A DNA stretch of 64,000 nucleotides from Clostridiales bacterium (GTDB lineage Bacteria > Bacillota > Clostridia > Lachnospirales > Lachnospiraceae): positions 1 through 64,000 of the forward strand of contig JAJBVE010000057.1 in assembly GCA_020859995.1 (NCBI GenBank), given 5' to 3'. Position 1 is the first letter of the stretch. Each line of letters starts with the position of its first letter. The notes beneath the pieces were generated by a model. The model made no database searches. It saw only the letters and a list, made by a program, of their open reading frames with translations, and was not told where the DNA came from. Below are positions 27,592 through 38,189 of the stretch, in pieces. The position numbers and the translations under genes are program-made.

Positions 27592-28986
27592 ATGATCGGC
27601 AGAGAAAACGAATTAGAACAGCTGGAGCGGCTCTATGAGAGTGACCATTTTGAATTTCTGGTAATGTATGGGAGACGCCGGGTAGGGAAAACGACGATCC
27701 TTCAGGAATTTGCCGCCAGGCATGAGGTCCTTTTTTATTCCGCGCAGGAAAAAAATGACAGTCTGAATCTGCAGGACTTTTCCAGGGCCATTCAGAGATA
27801 TTTCGACGGACAGATTCTTTCTCCTTTTCGGTCATGGGAAGACGCTTTTTCCTACATTTCCAGAAGGGCGTCCGGGAGAAAAACGATTCTGGTGGTTGAT
27901 GAATTTCCATTTATGGCCGGGCCGAATCCTTCTATTAAAAGTATGCTCCAGCACGAGATTGATCATCACTGGAAGGATTTGAATTTGCTGCTTATTCTAT
28001 GCGGCTCCAGCGTAAGCTTTATGGTAAATGAAACCATGGGATACGAAAGCCCTCTTTATGGAAGGACGACGGCTGCGCTGGAGGTTCTGCCTTTTGATTA
28101 CCTGGATGCAGCCCTCTTTTTTCCGAAATACTCGCATGAGGAGCAGCTGATCGCTTATGGCATACTGGGAGGAATTCCGCGATATCTGAACGCGTTTTCG
28201 CCGGAATGTTCCATACAGGAAAATCTGGAAAGGGAGGTCGTGCGAAACGGCGCGTTTTTATATGATGAGCCGATGATGCTGCTGCGGATGGAGCTGCGCG
28301 AACCGGGAGTATACAACAGTATTCTGGAAGTAGTCGCCGGAGGGTGTAATAAGGTGACTGAGATTGCGGACGCGATTCATGAGGACAAGAGCAAGTGCAG
28401 TAAATATATTTCTACACTGCTCGCAATCCGGCTTTTAGAAAAACGGGTGCCGTGCGGAGAGCCGGAAGGGAGCAAAAAAACAATTTATGCTTTGGCGGAT
28501 CCGTTTTATCGATTCTGGTATCACTATATTTTTTCAAATAAGAGTTATTATGAGTTGCTGGGAACGGCTGACGCAGCGGCTGAAATTATGGAAGAACTTC
28601 CGGATTTTATGGGATTGGCGTTTGAGGAGATCTGCAGGCAGTATCTGCTCCGTCAGGCCAGAGAAAGGAAGCTTCCTTTTGTCCCGGCTTTTATCGGGAA
28701 ATGGTGGGGAAATAATCCTGCCATCAGAGCGCAGGATGATGTGGATATTCTGGCTCTGAATAAGAAAAAGACGGAGGGAATTTTCTGCGAATGCAAGTTT
28801 ACCAGCCGTCCCATGCCTATGGAAGAATATGAGGATTTGCTGACGGCGGCAAAGGCGTTCCCGGAGAGCATGAAAAAACATTTTCTGTTTATCAGCAAAA
28901 GTGGGTATACGCTTCCTGTACAGGAGAGGGCAGCCAGGGAAGGAACAAGGCTGCTGACTTTGGAGAATTTATTTGCGGGCGAGTAG
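27592..28986 (+). CDS. AAA+ ATPase of the archaeal-ATPase/DUF234 type
   Basis: MIGRENELEQLERLYESDHFEFLVMYGRRRVGKTTILQEFA (Walker A); ILVVDEFPFMA; C-terminal EICRQYLLRQ...DVDILALNKKKTEGIFCECKF. Confidence 0.85.
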   Translation: MIGRENELEQLERLYESDHFEFLVMYGRRRVGKTTILQEFAARHEVLFYSAQEKNDSLNLQDFSRAIQRYFDGQILSPFRSWEDAFSYISRRASGRKTILVVDEFPFMAGPNPSIKSMLQHEIDHHWKDLNLLLILCGSSVSFMVNETMGYESPLYGRTTAALEVLPFDYLDAALFFPKYSHEEQLIAYGILGGIPRYLNAFSPECSIQENLEREVVRNGAFLYDEPMMLLRMELREPGVYNSILEVVAGGCNKVTEIADAIHEDKSKCSKYISTLLAIRLLEKRVPCGEPEGSKKTIYALADPFYRFWYHYIFSNKSYYELLGTADAAAEIMEELPDFMGLAFEEICRQYLLRQARERKLPFVPAFIGKWWGNNPAIRAQDDVDILALNKKKTEGIFCECKFTSRPMPMEEYEDLLTAAKAFPESMKKHFLFISKSGYTLPVQERAAREGTRLLTLENLFAGE

Positions 28987-29156
28987 AGTATTTTGGCTGC
29001 ATGTCATACCCACGCTGTGCACTCCGCTGCGGAGCGCAGAGAGAATGAGTAACGCATATTTGGGGGCATTCGAGCGGGACTTTTTGCACGGCTTGCAAGA
29101 ATATGGCAATTGTGTTATCTTATCAAAAGAAAAAGGCGTTAAAGGGGAATTGTATT

Positions 29157-30749
29157 ATGGGTTATTGTCCAGAGGAGGAGAACAGGGAGAAGGAAGAAGA
29201 TTTACCGGGCGGTCTGAGCAGAGAGAACGATAGGACAGATGGTGAAAAAGACAGTTCTGACCTGGTAAAGGAACTGCCGGATTCTGAAGGAGTAGAAACA
29301 GAAACCTTCAGTGACTCCGGGCCGGATCGGGATTCTTATCCGGCTATGGAGCAGGAGTATGAAACCGCCGAGGATCAGCAGCTCATCGCCGCTCTCGAAA
29401 AGCGCGCCGGCAGACGTTTCCTCAACGGCATGATGCTCGGCTTTGTGCTGGGAATTGCGGTAGTGGTTGCGGCGGCGTACGCGCCGGGCGTGATCCGAAA
29501 GCTGACTGGGAAGGGCAACCCGGGAGCGGAGGTGCTGACGCAAAGCAGCACCATTTCGAAGCTCTCCGAGGTGCAGGAGCTGATCGAGGCATATTATCTG
29601 AATGAGGTGGACGGTGAGTATCTGGAGTCGTACCTGTTTAAAGGAATCGCTGCAGGGCTGGATGACGCATATGCAAATTATTATACGGCCGAAGAACTGT
29701 CGTCCGTGATGGATTCAACGAATGGCGAGTACTATGGGATCGGCGCGACGATCGGCACAGATACGGAGACCGGTGAGTTTTATGTCGGCGAAGTATACGA
29801 AGGCGGCCCGGCAGAAGAAGGCGGCCTGCAGCCGGATGATCTGGTGCGGGCGGTGGACGGCGAGGCAGCCTCTGAGATGACTTTGAATGAACTGGTGACA
29901 CTGATTAAGTCGAAGGAGACTTTTACGATGATCGTGTACCGGCCTTCCGAGGAGACGGAGCTGGAGCTGACGATTACCTGCGCGGATGTGATACCGACTT
30001 ATGTGACCTATGAGATGTTAGAGGATGGGATCGCTTATCTGAAGCTGACGGAGTTTACCGCGAGCGCGGTGGAACAGTTCCGGGACGCTGTGGCGGATCT
30101 GAACAGCCAGGGCATGGAGAATCTGATCGTGGATCTGCGTGACAATCCGGGCGGTCTGCTCTCGGCGGTCTGCGATATTCTGGATGAGATTTTGCCGGAA
30201 GACGCCCTCATGGTCTATACGGAAGATAAAAATGGGAACCGGGAGGAATACACGGCAGATGATGAGCAGAGTGTGACCTGCCAGGTGGCGGTGCTGGTAA
30301 ATGGAGGCAGCGCGAGCGCTTCGGAGATTTTCGCGGGCGCGATCCAGGATTATGGGATTGGACCGGTCATCGGCACACAGACCTACGGAAAGGGCGTCGT
30401 ACAGAAGACCTATTCGCTCTCAGACGGCTCCGCGTTTAAGATGACAGTGGAAAATTATTATACGCCGAACGGTCAGGAAATTGACGGAAACGGGATCACG
30501 CCGGATATCATTGTGGATGAAGATGATAAGGAAAACAAGGCTGCGGAAGATGAACCTGCGGAGAGTGATGATGACTCTGCAGAAAACGATGATGTATTTG
30601 TGGAGAGTGACGGCGATTCTGCAGATGAGGACGCATCGCCTTTGAGTGATGATGGCGATATAGGGGACGTTGATGAAGAAATTGCGGATGACACAGAAAC
30701 AGACGCCGTACTTTTGCGGGCACTGGAGGAGTTGAGAAACAATGGATAA
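29157..30749 (+). CDS. S41 family C-terminal processing peptidase with PDZ domain and N-terminal TM
   Basis: YYGIGATIGTD...GPAEEGGLQPDDLVRAVDG...LIVDLRDNPGGLLSAVCDI...VLVNGGSASASEIFAGAIQDYG...GTQTYGKGVVQ. Confidence 0.92.
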   Translation: MGYCPEEENREKEEDLPGGLSRENDRTDGEKDSSDLVKELPDSEGVETETFSDSGPDRDSYPAMEQEYETAEDQQLIAALEKRAGRRFLNGMMLGFVLGIAVVVAAAYAPGVIRKLTGKGNPGAEVLTQSSTISKLSEVQELIEAYYLNEVDGEYLESYLFKGIAAGLDDAYANYYTAEELSSVMDSTNGEYYGIGATIGTDTETGEFYVGEVYEGGPAEEGGLQPDDLVRAVDGEAASEMTLNELVTLIKSKETFTMIVYRPSEETELELTITCADVIPTYVTYEMLEDGIAYLKLTEFTASAVEQFRDAVADLNSQGMENLIVDLRDNPGGLLSAVCDILDEILPEDALMVYTEDKNGNREEYTADDEQSVTCQVAVLVNGGSASASEIFAGAIQDYGIGPVIGTQTYGKGVVQKTYSLSDGSAFKMTVENYYTPNGQEIDGNGITPDIIVDEDDKENKAAEDEPAESDDDSAENDDVFVESDGDSADEDASPLSDDGDIGDVDEEIADDTETDAVLLRALEELRNNG

Positions 30750-31680
30750 CAGAATCATTTTTCGCGAAATGCTGACAGAGCTGAAGACGGCAGCGGACGA
30801 AAGAGACGGCATCCTGACTCATGAGGAGATTCGTGAGGTTCTGAAAAGCATGCCGCTGGAAGAGGAGCATTTTCAATTAATTTATGAGTACCTTGAAGGA
30901 CAGAATATCCGTGTGGTAGAATCCAGGGAGGAACTGTCAAAGGCGGGAGATGGCATACGCCTGACTGGGTCAGGTGGAACGATGGGTGCTGCAGAGCACT
31001 CCGATCAGCCGGATGGGACAAACGGCGCAGAGAATTCCGGTCAGCCACATGGCGTGATGGGCGCTGCAGAGGGTTCTGGTCAACCAGATGGAGCAATGGG
31101 TGCCGACGGTCAGCCGGATGATTCGGAAATTTCCATCCAGACTGATGACGAAACGGGGCCTGACGGCCGACAGAGCCTGTCCTTTTATCTGGAAGAACTG
31201 GAAAAGCTTGCCCCTGTGGACGACGCGGAAGAGATGCGTCTGATCGACCGCGCGAGAGCTGGAGACGGCGAGGCGAGAGAACGCCTGATCGGGATTTACC
31301 TGCCGCTGATCTGTTCGATGGCGGAAGAATACGGCGAAGAAACGATGCCTGGAGAGGATCTGATTCAGGAAGGAAATCTCGGACTGCTGCTGGCTGTGGA
31401 TTCACTGGGGGAGTTTGACAGTGCGGCGGCCTGCCGTGCCTGGATGATTAACATGGCGCGCAAGGCGATGGAGGATGCCGTAAAAAGCAGTCAGGACGGA
31501 CAAAAGATGGATGACGGACTGCTTAGCAGGATCAACCATCTGAATGAGGCGGTGCACAATCTGGAGCGCGACCTTGGTCACAAGGTGTCCGCAGAAGAGG
31601 TGTCCGCGTATCTGGAGATGCCGCTGGCGGAGATCGAAGATCTGCTGCGGGTGGCGGGAGACCAGATTGACGCGAGATAG
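30742..31680 (+). CDS. Sigma-70-like protein: N-terminal helical region, repeat linker, region 2 and region 3-like; no region 4
   Basis: SFYLEELEKLAPVDDAEEMRLIDRARAGDGEARERLIGIYLPLICSMAEEYGEETMPGEDLIQEGNLGLLLAVDSLGEFD...; ends at LRVAGDQIDAR; start overlaps the S41 peptidase stop. Confidence 0.78.
   Translation: MDNRIIFREMLTELKTAADERDGILTHEEIREVLKSMPLEEEHFQLIYEYLEGQNIRVVESREELSKAGDGIRLTGSGGTMGAAEHSDQPDGTNGAENSGQPHGVMGAAEGSGQPDGAMGADGQPDDSEISIQTDDETGPDGRQSLSFYLEELEKLAPVDDAEEMRLIDRARAGDGEARERLIGIYLPLICSMAEEYGEETMPGEDLIQEGNLGLLLAVDSLGEFDSAAACRAWMINMARKAMEDAVKSSQDGQKMDDGLLSRINHLNEAVHNLERDLGHKVSAEEVSAYLEMPLAEIEDLLRVAGDQIDAR
30982..31123. repeat. In-frame 36-39-bp tandem repeats within the sigma-like gene
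   Basis: Encodes MGAAEHSDQPDGT / NGAENSGQPHGV / MGAAEGSGQPDGA / MGADGQPDDS. Confidence 0.85.
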
Positions 31681-31701
31681 GATTTATCGGAGGAGGAGAA
31701 C

Positions 31702-33141
31702 ATGAAAAAGACAAAAATTATCTGTACCATGGGACCGGCGTCAGACGACCGGGAGATTTTAAAAGAACTGGCGCTTAGCGGCATGGATATCGCGCGGTTC
31801 AATTTTTCTCATGGTACCCACGAGGAGCAGAAGGTGCGGTTTGACCGCCTCAAAAGTGTGCGCGCGGAGATCAAAAAGCCCATTGCGATTCTTTTGGATA
31901 CCAAGGGTCCGGAGATCCGCACTGGTCTGCTGAAAAACGGCGGTCCGGTGACGCTTTGCGCCGGGGAGGAGTTTACGCTGACTTCCGAGGTGATTGAGGG
32001 AGATGAGACGAGAGTCAGTCAGACTTATCTGCAGCTGCCGCAGGATGTAAAGCCGGGCGACCGGATCCTGATTGACGATGGCCTGATCGGTCTTAAAGTG
32101 AAGGAAATCCAGGGGACGGAGATTGTCTGTACCATTGAAAATGGCGGCAGCCTCGGCCAGAGAAAGGGCGTGAATGTTCCGAATGTAAAGGTCAATCTCC
32201 CGGGTATTACCGAGAAGGATCGTGAAGACATCCTGTTCGGCATAGAAGAAGGAATTGATTTCATCGCAGCCTCCTTTGTGCGCGATGCGGAAGCAATCAA
32301 AGAAATTAAGTCGATTTTGAAAGAGCACGGCGCGGAGCATGTCAGCGTGATCGCGAAGATCGAGAACGCCGAGGGTATTCAGAATATCGATAAAATCATC
32401 CAGGCTTCGGACGGCATCATGGTGGCCCGCGGCGATATGGGCGTGGAAATTCCCGCTTATGAGGTGCCGCATGTGCAGCGGACGATTGTGGAGAAATGCA
32501 ATAGAAAATACAAGCCAGTCATTATTGCGACACAGATGCTGGATTCGATGATCCGCAACCCGCGCCCGACCCGTGCGGAGGTGACGGACGTGGCAAACGC
32601 AATCCGTGAGGGCGCGGATGCAATCATGCTTTCCGGAGAGACTGCGGCAGGTAAATATCCGCTGGAAGCACTGAAAATGATGAGCCAGATCGCGGAGACA
32701 ACCGAAGGGTATAATCAGGATGAGTTCCGCAGCAAAGAGTTCCATGGACTACGTGGAGACGCCAATGTATCGAGTGCGGTCGGACTGGCCGCGATCCAGA
32801 CGGCAGTCAATGTTCAGGCGGACTGCATCGTGATACCGACGATGTCCGGTCAGACGGCCCGGCTGATGTCCAATTTCCGTGCGCCGATTCCGATCTATGC
32901 GATCTCGCCGAACGACTGGGCGCTGCGGAAAATGCAGATTTACTGGGGCGTGACGCCTCTGCAGGGCTATGCGGAGGATACGACTGAGCATATCATTTCC
33001 CATGCAATGTATATTGTAAAGAGAGATGGATATGTGAAGCCCGGGGACATGGTCGCACTTACGGCGGGAGATCCGGCGACCAATGTTGTAAAAGGCAAGG
33101 GCGCGATGACGAATATGATGCATGTCATCCAGGCCCGGTAA
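31702..33141 (+). CDS. pyk: Pyruvate kinase
   Basis: TKIICTMGPASDDREIL...DTKGPEIRTG...IAKIENAEGIQNIDKIIQASDGIMVARGDMGVEIP...MLSGETAAGKYP. Confidence 0.97.
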   Translation: MKKTKIICTMGPASDDREILKELALSGMDIARFNFSHGTHEEQKVRFDRLKSVRAEIKKPIAILLDTKGPEIRTGLLKNGGPVTLCAGEEFTLTSEVIEGDETRVSQTYLQLPQDVKPGDRILIDDGLIGLKVKEIQGTEIVCTIENGGSLGQRKGVNVPNVKVNLPGITEKDREDILFGIEEGIDFIAASFVRDAEAIKEIKSILKEHGAEHVSVIAKIENAEGIQNIDKIIQASDGIMVARGDMGVEIPAYEVPHVQRTIVEKCNRKYKPVIIATQMLDSMIRNPRPTRAEVTDVANAIREGADAIMLSGETAAGKYPLEALKMMSQIAETTEGYNQDEFRSKEFHGLRGDANVSSAVGLAAIQTAVNVQADCIVIPTMSGQTARLMSNFRAPIPIYAISPNDWALRKMQIYWGVTPLQGYAEDTTEHIISHAMYIVKRDGYVKPGDMVALTAGDPATNVVKGKGAMTNMMHVIQAR

Positions 33142-33344
33142 ACGGCCAGACAGAAGAAAGCGTCTGTAAACAGCTTATGCGCGGCAGACTTAAAAATTGC
33201 TGCCCCGCTAAACTTTAGAAAAACCTTAATATTTTATTGGCATTCTTTTAACAGCTTTCTGCTAACATAAAACTAACTGTTCTGTTCCCGGACGGTATCG
33301 GAATTTTTCGGGCGGGTACAGAAATTGAGGAAGAGAGGGCGGTT

Positions 33345-34046
33345 ATGTACAACATTCTGGTATGTGACGACGAGAAAGAGATCGTGGACGCGATTGAGAT
33401 TTATCTGACCCAGGAAGGATTCCGCGTGATTAAGGCCTATGACGGCGAGCAGGCGCTTGCCATTCTGAGACAGCAGGAGATTCACCTGCTGCTCCTCGAC
33501 CTGATGATGCCGAAGATGGATGGTATCCATGCGATCATGAAGATTCGCGAGGAGTACAGCATCCCGATTATCATCCTCTCAGCCAAAACGCAGGATACGG
33601 ACAAGGTCCTCGGACTGAATCTGGGGGCAGACGACTACATCGCGAAGCCGTTTAACCCTCTGGAGCTGATCGCACGGGTAAAGTCACAGATCCGGCGCTA
33701 TACGAATTTCGGGGCTGCCTCTGAGGCGGTGGCTTCCGAGCATGTTTATTCCACCGGCACTCTGGTGATTAACGATGACCGCAAGGAAGTCACGGTGGAC
33801 GGCGAGATGGTGAAGCTGACCAGGATTGAGTACAACATTTTGCTGTTTCTGGTGAAAAACAAGGGCAAGGTCTTTTCCATTGATCAGATCTACGAAGAGA
33901 TCTGGAAGGAAGAAGCGTTTGGCGCGGACAATACAGTTACTGTGCACATCCGTCATATTCGGGAGAAGATTGAGATTGATCCGAAGAACCCGAAGTACCT
34001 CAAGGTGATCTGGGGGATTGGCTACAAAGTGGAGAATATCCAGTGA
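33345..34046 (+). CDS. OmpR/PhoB-family response regulator
   Basis: ILVCDDEKEIVDAIEIYLTQEGF...LLLLDLMMPKMDG...LSAKTQDTDKVLGLNLGADDYIAKPFNPLELIARV; winged-helix C-terminus. Confidence 0.93.
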   Translation: MYNILVCDDEKEIVDAIEIYLTQEGFRVIKAYDGEQALAILRQQEIHLLLLDLMMPKMDGIHAIMKIREEYSIPIIILSAKTQDTDKVLGLNLGADDYIAKPFNPLELIARVKSQIRRYTNFGAASEAVASEHVYSTGTLVINDDRKEVTVDGEMVKLTRIEYNILLFLVKNKGKVFSIDQIYEEIWKEEAFGADNTVTVHIRHIREKIEIDPKNPKYLKVIWGIGYKVENIQ

Positions 34047-36514
34047 AAAAACTGATTTACAAAAAGCCGGTCCGGGTGCTTCTGATTCTTCTCGGGGCAG
34101 CCGCGGCTGGCTTCCTTTTTTACTGCCTGGCGACCATCAGCTTCTGGATGGAGGATTCGTTCAGCCTGAGTGAGTTTTCCAGAAGCTATGAACAGTCGGA
34201 TCTGTTTTTCCGCCAGGTGGATTCTGTGCTTTCTAATAAAATAAAAGGTCAGGATAACGCGCGTCTTCTCGAGACGGACGGAGAATTGGATCTGGAAAAA
34301 CAGATCGATATCCAGTCCTATGACACAGTGGGCAATGCGGTCCAGGACATGAATACCACCTACCTTTTGGGAAATCTGCTGGATTTTTATGAAAATGGAG
34401 GATGGCAGGCGCTTCATGACGCGATTGCCGCTGCGGCAGATGATGACACGCGGGATGCGGGAGAGATCCTTGACGAGCAGTCCGATACGCTGGAGACCAT
34501 CACGCCGGTGACCGGGATTACGCTTGCGGAATGTTCGCGCTGGTATTCAGATCCGGCTGGGTATGTCGAGGAGATGTATACTCTGCTGGATGAAGCCTGC
34601 GCGGATATCTACGCGCACTATGTGGAATACACCACCGCACAGGATGAGAGCTGGTCGGCAGAGGCACCGTCCAACCTGCTTTATTATATAGAGAACACGT
34701 CTAACGGTGAGGTTTATACAAATATCGGCGCGGATTCTTATGAAGAGGCAGTTGCTATGGCGGAAAAAGAAGAAGCGTTTACCAGTCTTTATGAAGGTGA
34801 GCGCAGCTTTAACATCATGGTAACAAATCCGGAAAGGGTGTTGAATACCGAGGCGTCAGAATGGTTTTTGCAGGAGCGTTTTGTCGGTACAAATGAAAAG
34901 GTTTATCTGGCAGTGGACACCTCCTATCCGGTGAGTGATGAGCTGCAGACCTGGTCTGACTATTACGCGCAGCGGGAAACTATTGTCTGGAGAGCGTGTG
35001 CCGGCGCCGGCTTTTGTCTTGTGATTTTATTGTTTTGCTTTGCATGTTCAGGTCTGGCGGCGGGCAGAAAAGAGGGAGACACCGGACCTCGGCTTTTGCG
35101 GATTGATTCCATTCCGACCGAGCTGGCTGCGGGAATTTATCTGATTGCTCTGATTATCTTTATGTTGATCGTGGCCGAATGGCAGCGCGTGGTTCAGGTA
35201 CTGCCAGGGGAAGAAAAGCTGAAAGCAGCCTTTGTGGCGGCCATCGCTTATCTGGTGTTTTTGTCGGCAGTACTGGCATTTATCCGGCGCTTCCGGGCAA
35301 AGACACTCTGGTCCAATTCCGTCACGCGTACGCTGCTCGTGACCTGGAGGCAGGTGAATTCTTCGCGGGCCGCGTCCGGTCAGCTGATTGTGTTTTATAT
35401 TGGCTTTTTTGTCCTGAATTTTGTGTTCCTGCTGCTGTTCGGACGCAGCGGACTGGTGCTGGTGGTTTTGCTGGACATCGCCGTGCTGTTGTATCTGATG
35501 CGTGATATGGCAGGAAAACAGAGCATTTATGAGGGCATTCACCAGATATCCCAGGGCGATTTGAAATACCGGATTGACAGCGAGGCTTTGCAGGGAGATT
35601 CCCGGAAAATGGCGGAAGCGGTCAATGAGATGGGAGAGAGTCTCTGCGGCGCGCTGGAAGCCATTGTGAAAAATGAAAGGCTGAAAGCGGAACTGATTAC
35701 AAATGTTTCGCACGATCTGAAGACTCCGCTTACCTCGATTGTGAATTATGTCGATCTGCTGAAAAAGGAAACGCTCCTGACAGAGCGGGCGCGGGGTTAT
35801 ATTGAGGTGCTTGACCAGAAGTCCCAGCGGCTGAAACAGCTGACGGAGGATCTGGTGGAAGCAAGTAAAATCAGCTCCGGCAATATTGAGCTGGAGATCG
35901 TACGGCTGCAGGTGCAGAGTATGCTGATGCAGGCCTGCGGGGAGTTTGAGGAACGCCTGGAAGAACATGGCCTGACGATTGCGTGGCAGCTGGAAAAAAA
36001 GCCGCTCTTTATCATGACGGACGGACGGCAGCTCTGGCGTATCCTGGAAAATCTGCTGGGAAATGTCTGTAAATACGCGAAAGAAGATACCGAGGTGAAG
36101 GTGATTTTAAAGCGGGAAGGCGCAGCAGATGATCCTGGACCGGAACACTCCGGAAGTGCAGCAGATGGCTCTCGGCAGGATTTATTCCGGAGCAAAGCAG
36201 CGAGTGTTCATGACTGGAACCGCTCCGGAAGAGCTGCGTCCGTCCGGGGATCTTTCGTGATGGAGCAGGAAATTATGATTGAGATCCAGAATGTATCCCG
36301 CGATCCAATTAACGTGGAGGTGGACGAGCTGACCGGGCGTTTTGTCCGGGGGGATTTAAGCCGCAGCACGGAAGGCAGCGGACTGGGACTTTCCATCGCG
36401 CAGAACCTGACGGAGCTGCTGGACGGCCGTTTTGAGCTTTCCCTGGAAGGCGGAGTTTTTGCCGCACGTATGTATTTTTCGGAGGCTCCTGATTCGGAGC
36501 AGCCACAGAACTGA
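34043..36514 (+). CDS. Membrane sensor histidine kinase
   Basis: ELITNVSHDLKTPLTSIVNYVDLLKKE (H box), LWRILENLLGNVCKYA (N box), STEGSGLGLSIAQNLTELL (G box); overlaps the response regulator. Confidence 0.92.
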   Translation: MKKLIYKKPVRVLLILLGAAAAGFLFYCLATISFWMEDSFSLSEFSRSYEQSDLFFRQVDSVLSNKIKGQDNARLLETDGELDLEKQIDIQSYDTVGNAVQDMNTTYLLGNLLDFYENGGWQALHDAIAAAADDDTRDAGEILDEQSDTLETITPVTGITLAECSRWYSDPAGYVEEMYTLLDEACADIYAHYVEYTTAQDESWSAEAPSNLLYYIENTSNGEVYTNIGADSYEEAVAMAEKEEAFTSLYEGERSFNIMVTNPERVLNTEASEWFLQERFVGTNEKVYLAVDTSYPVSDELQTWSDYYAQRETIVWRACAGAGFCLVILLFCFACSGLAAGRKEGDTGPRLLRIDSIPTELAAGIYLIALIIFMLIVAEWQRVVQVLPGEEKLKAAFVAAIAYLVFLSAVLAFIRRFRAKTLWSNSVTRTLLVTWRQVNSSRAASGQLIVFYIGFFVLNFVFLLLFGRSGLVLVVLLDIAVLLYLMRDMAGKQSIYEGIHQISQGDLKYRIDSEALQGDSRKMAEAVNEMGESLCGALEAIVKNERLKAELITNVSHDLKTPLTSIVNYVDLLKKETLLTERARGYIEVLDQKSQRLKQLTEDLVEASKISSGNIELEIVRLQVQSMLMQACGEFEERLEEHGLTIAWQLEKKPLFIMTDGRQLWRILENLLGNVCKYAKEDTEVKVILKREGAADDPGPEHSGSAADGSRQDLFRSKAASVHDWNRSGRAASVRGSFVMEQEIMIEIQNVSRDPINVEVDELTGRFVRGDLSRSTEGSGLGLSIAQNLTELLDGRFELSLEGGVFAARMYFSEAPDSEQPQN

Positions 36515-36746
36515 TGCCGGAATTTCTGACCGTTCGCGGCTCATAAGTGCCTCAGATGATGTATAAAATTTCTGTGAAATTAAAAGGCTATCCGTTGACA
36601 TTCCCTGGAATTAGGCGTAAAGTTTCTACAATATTATGGTACAAGGGACAAAAGGTCGGAAATAGAACCACTGTATTTCACTGCCAGACTTTTTGCTGCC
36701 CGAATCACAGTATATGATTACAAAGAAATGAGAGGCGCATTATTTT

Positions 36747-37154
36747 ATGAAAAGGAAACTATCGGATTTTTTCTCAAACTTTATGTCCGGAAGGTATGGC
36801 ACAGACGATCTGTCTAAATTTTCACTGGCTGTCTGCCTGGTACTGCTGATCATTAATATTTTTACGAGCCAGCCGATTGTTTATATTCTGGCGCTTGCCC
36901 TGCTGGTCTGGAGCTATTTCCGGATGTTTTCGAGAAATTATGTGCAGCGCAGCGCGGAGAATGAAAAATATATGAATTTTGTCCAGAGCATTCGGGGGCG
37001 CTTTGGCAAAGCAGAACGGCGTGCAAAGCAGTCGAAGGATTACCATATTTATAAGTGTCCTTCCTGCGGACAGAAGATCCGCATTCCGCGTGGAAAAGGG
37101 AAAATCTGCATCACCTGCCCGAAATGCCGCAAGGAATTTCAGAAGAGAAGCTAA
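36747..37154 (+). CDS. Membrane protein with C-terminal zinc ribbon
   Basis: One or two TM segments, then YKCPSCGQKIRIPRGKGKICITCPKCRKEF. Confidence 0.75.
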   Translation: MKRKLSDFFSNFMSGRYGTDDLSKFSLAVCLVLLIINIFTSQPIVYILALALLVWSYFRMFSRNYVQRSAENEKYMNFVQSIRGRFGKAERRAKQSKDYHIYKCPSCGQKIRIPRGKGKICITCPKCRKEFQKRS

Positions 37155-37160
37155 AAAAGG

Positions 37161-38141
37161 ATGTTTGGTTATATTTATATTAATGAGCAGGAGCTGAAGC
37201 TGAGAGAGTACACGACCTACCGCAGCTTCTACTGCGGGTTATGCCAGGAGCTGCACCATCGCTACGGCAGGAGGGCGCAGATGGTGTTGAACTACGACAC
37301 GACCTTTCTCGCAATCCTGCTGACCGGCCTTTATGAGCCGGAGACCCTGTTTGAAGAGAAACGATGTCTGCCTCATCCGGTACACAGGCACGCGATGGCT
37401 CAGAATGACGCAGTCAGCTATGCGGCGGATATGTGCGTACTGCTGGCTTATCAGAAGGCTAGGGATGACTGGGAGGATGAGCATAAATTGTCCGGGAAGA
37501 CCCTTTCGGCATTGCTGAAATCTTCCTATAAAAAAATTGCGGACAGTTATCCGAGGCAGTCAAAGGCAGTTGAGGAGAATATTCATCTGCTGCACGAGGT
37601 GGAAAAAGCGTGGAGTGATCAGCAAAAGGGAGTCGGCTGCGTGTCTGACCGCGCTGCGGATCTGGACTATGTGGCGGGACTGACGGGAAATTTTCTGGCG
37701 GAGCTGTTTGTCTGGAAAGAAGATATCTGGCAGGACGATCTGAGGCAGATTGGCTTTTATCTGGGAAAATTTATTTATCTGATGGATGCCCTGGAAGACA
37801 TCGGTAAAGACTATAAAAAAGGGAATTATAATCTGTTTTCGGTCCTTTTGACATCCGGGGATATTTCTGGAAATGGTGAATCCGGCAGTGCCGCCTCCGG
37901 CAATACGGCTCCGGATTCGGGTACGAATCTGACGGAGGCCATCTGGCAGGAGCCTGCGAAGACAGAAATTCAGAAAGTCCTGACCGGCATGATGACGGAG
38001 GCTTCGCGCGCGTTTGAGCGTCTGCCGGTTCTGGAATACGTGCCGATTATCCGCAATATCCTGTATTCCGGTGTCTGGTGCAAGTACTCGGCACTGCAGG
38101 AGAAAGCCGGGAGGCAAAAGGGCGGCGGCCATGATTCATGA
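37161..38141 (+). CDS. DUF5685-like conserved protein
   Basis: MFGYIYINEQELKLREYTTYRSFYCGLCQELHHRYGRRAQMVLNYDTTFLAILLTGLYEP; Cys/His-rich. Confidence 0.75.
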   Translation: MFGYIYINEQELKLREYTTYRSFYCGLCQELHHRYGRRAQMVLNYDTTFLAILLTGLYEPETLFEEKRCLPHPVHRHAMAQNDAVSYAADMCVLLAYQKARDDWEDEHKLSGKTLSALLKSSYKKIADSYPRQSKAVEENIHLLHEVEKAWSDQQKGVGCVSDRAADLDYVAGLTGNFLAELFVWKEDIWQDDLRQIGFYLGKFIYLMDALEDIGKDYKKGNYNLFSVLLTSGDISGNGESGSAASGNTAPDSGTNLTEAIWQEPAKTEIQKVLTGMMTEASRAFERLPVLEYVPIIRNILYSGVWCKYSALQEKAGRQKGGGHDS

Positions 38142-38189
38142 CAGGATATACGGCGGTTTCGAAAGAGAAATACGGCGTTGGAGGAGAAT

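Noticed and set aside
33142-33344. Possible riboswitch or leader upstream of the response regulator
   Set aside because: No recognisable class or strong terminator/antiterminator pair by eye.
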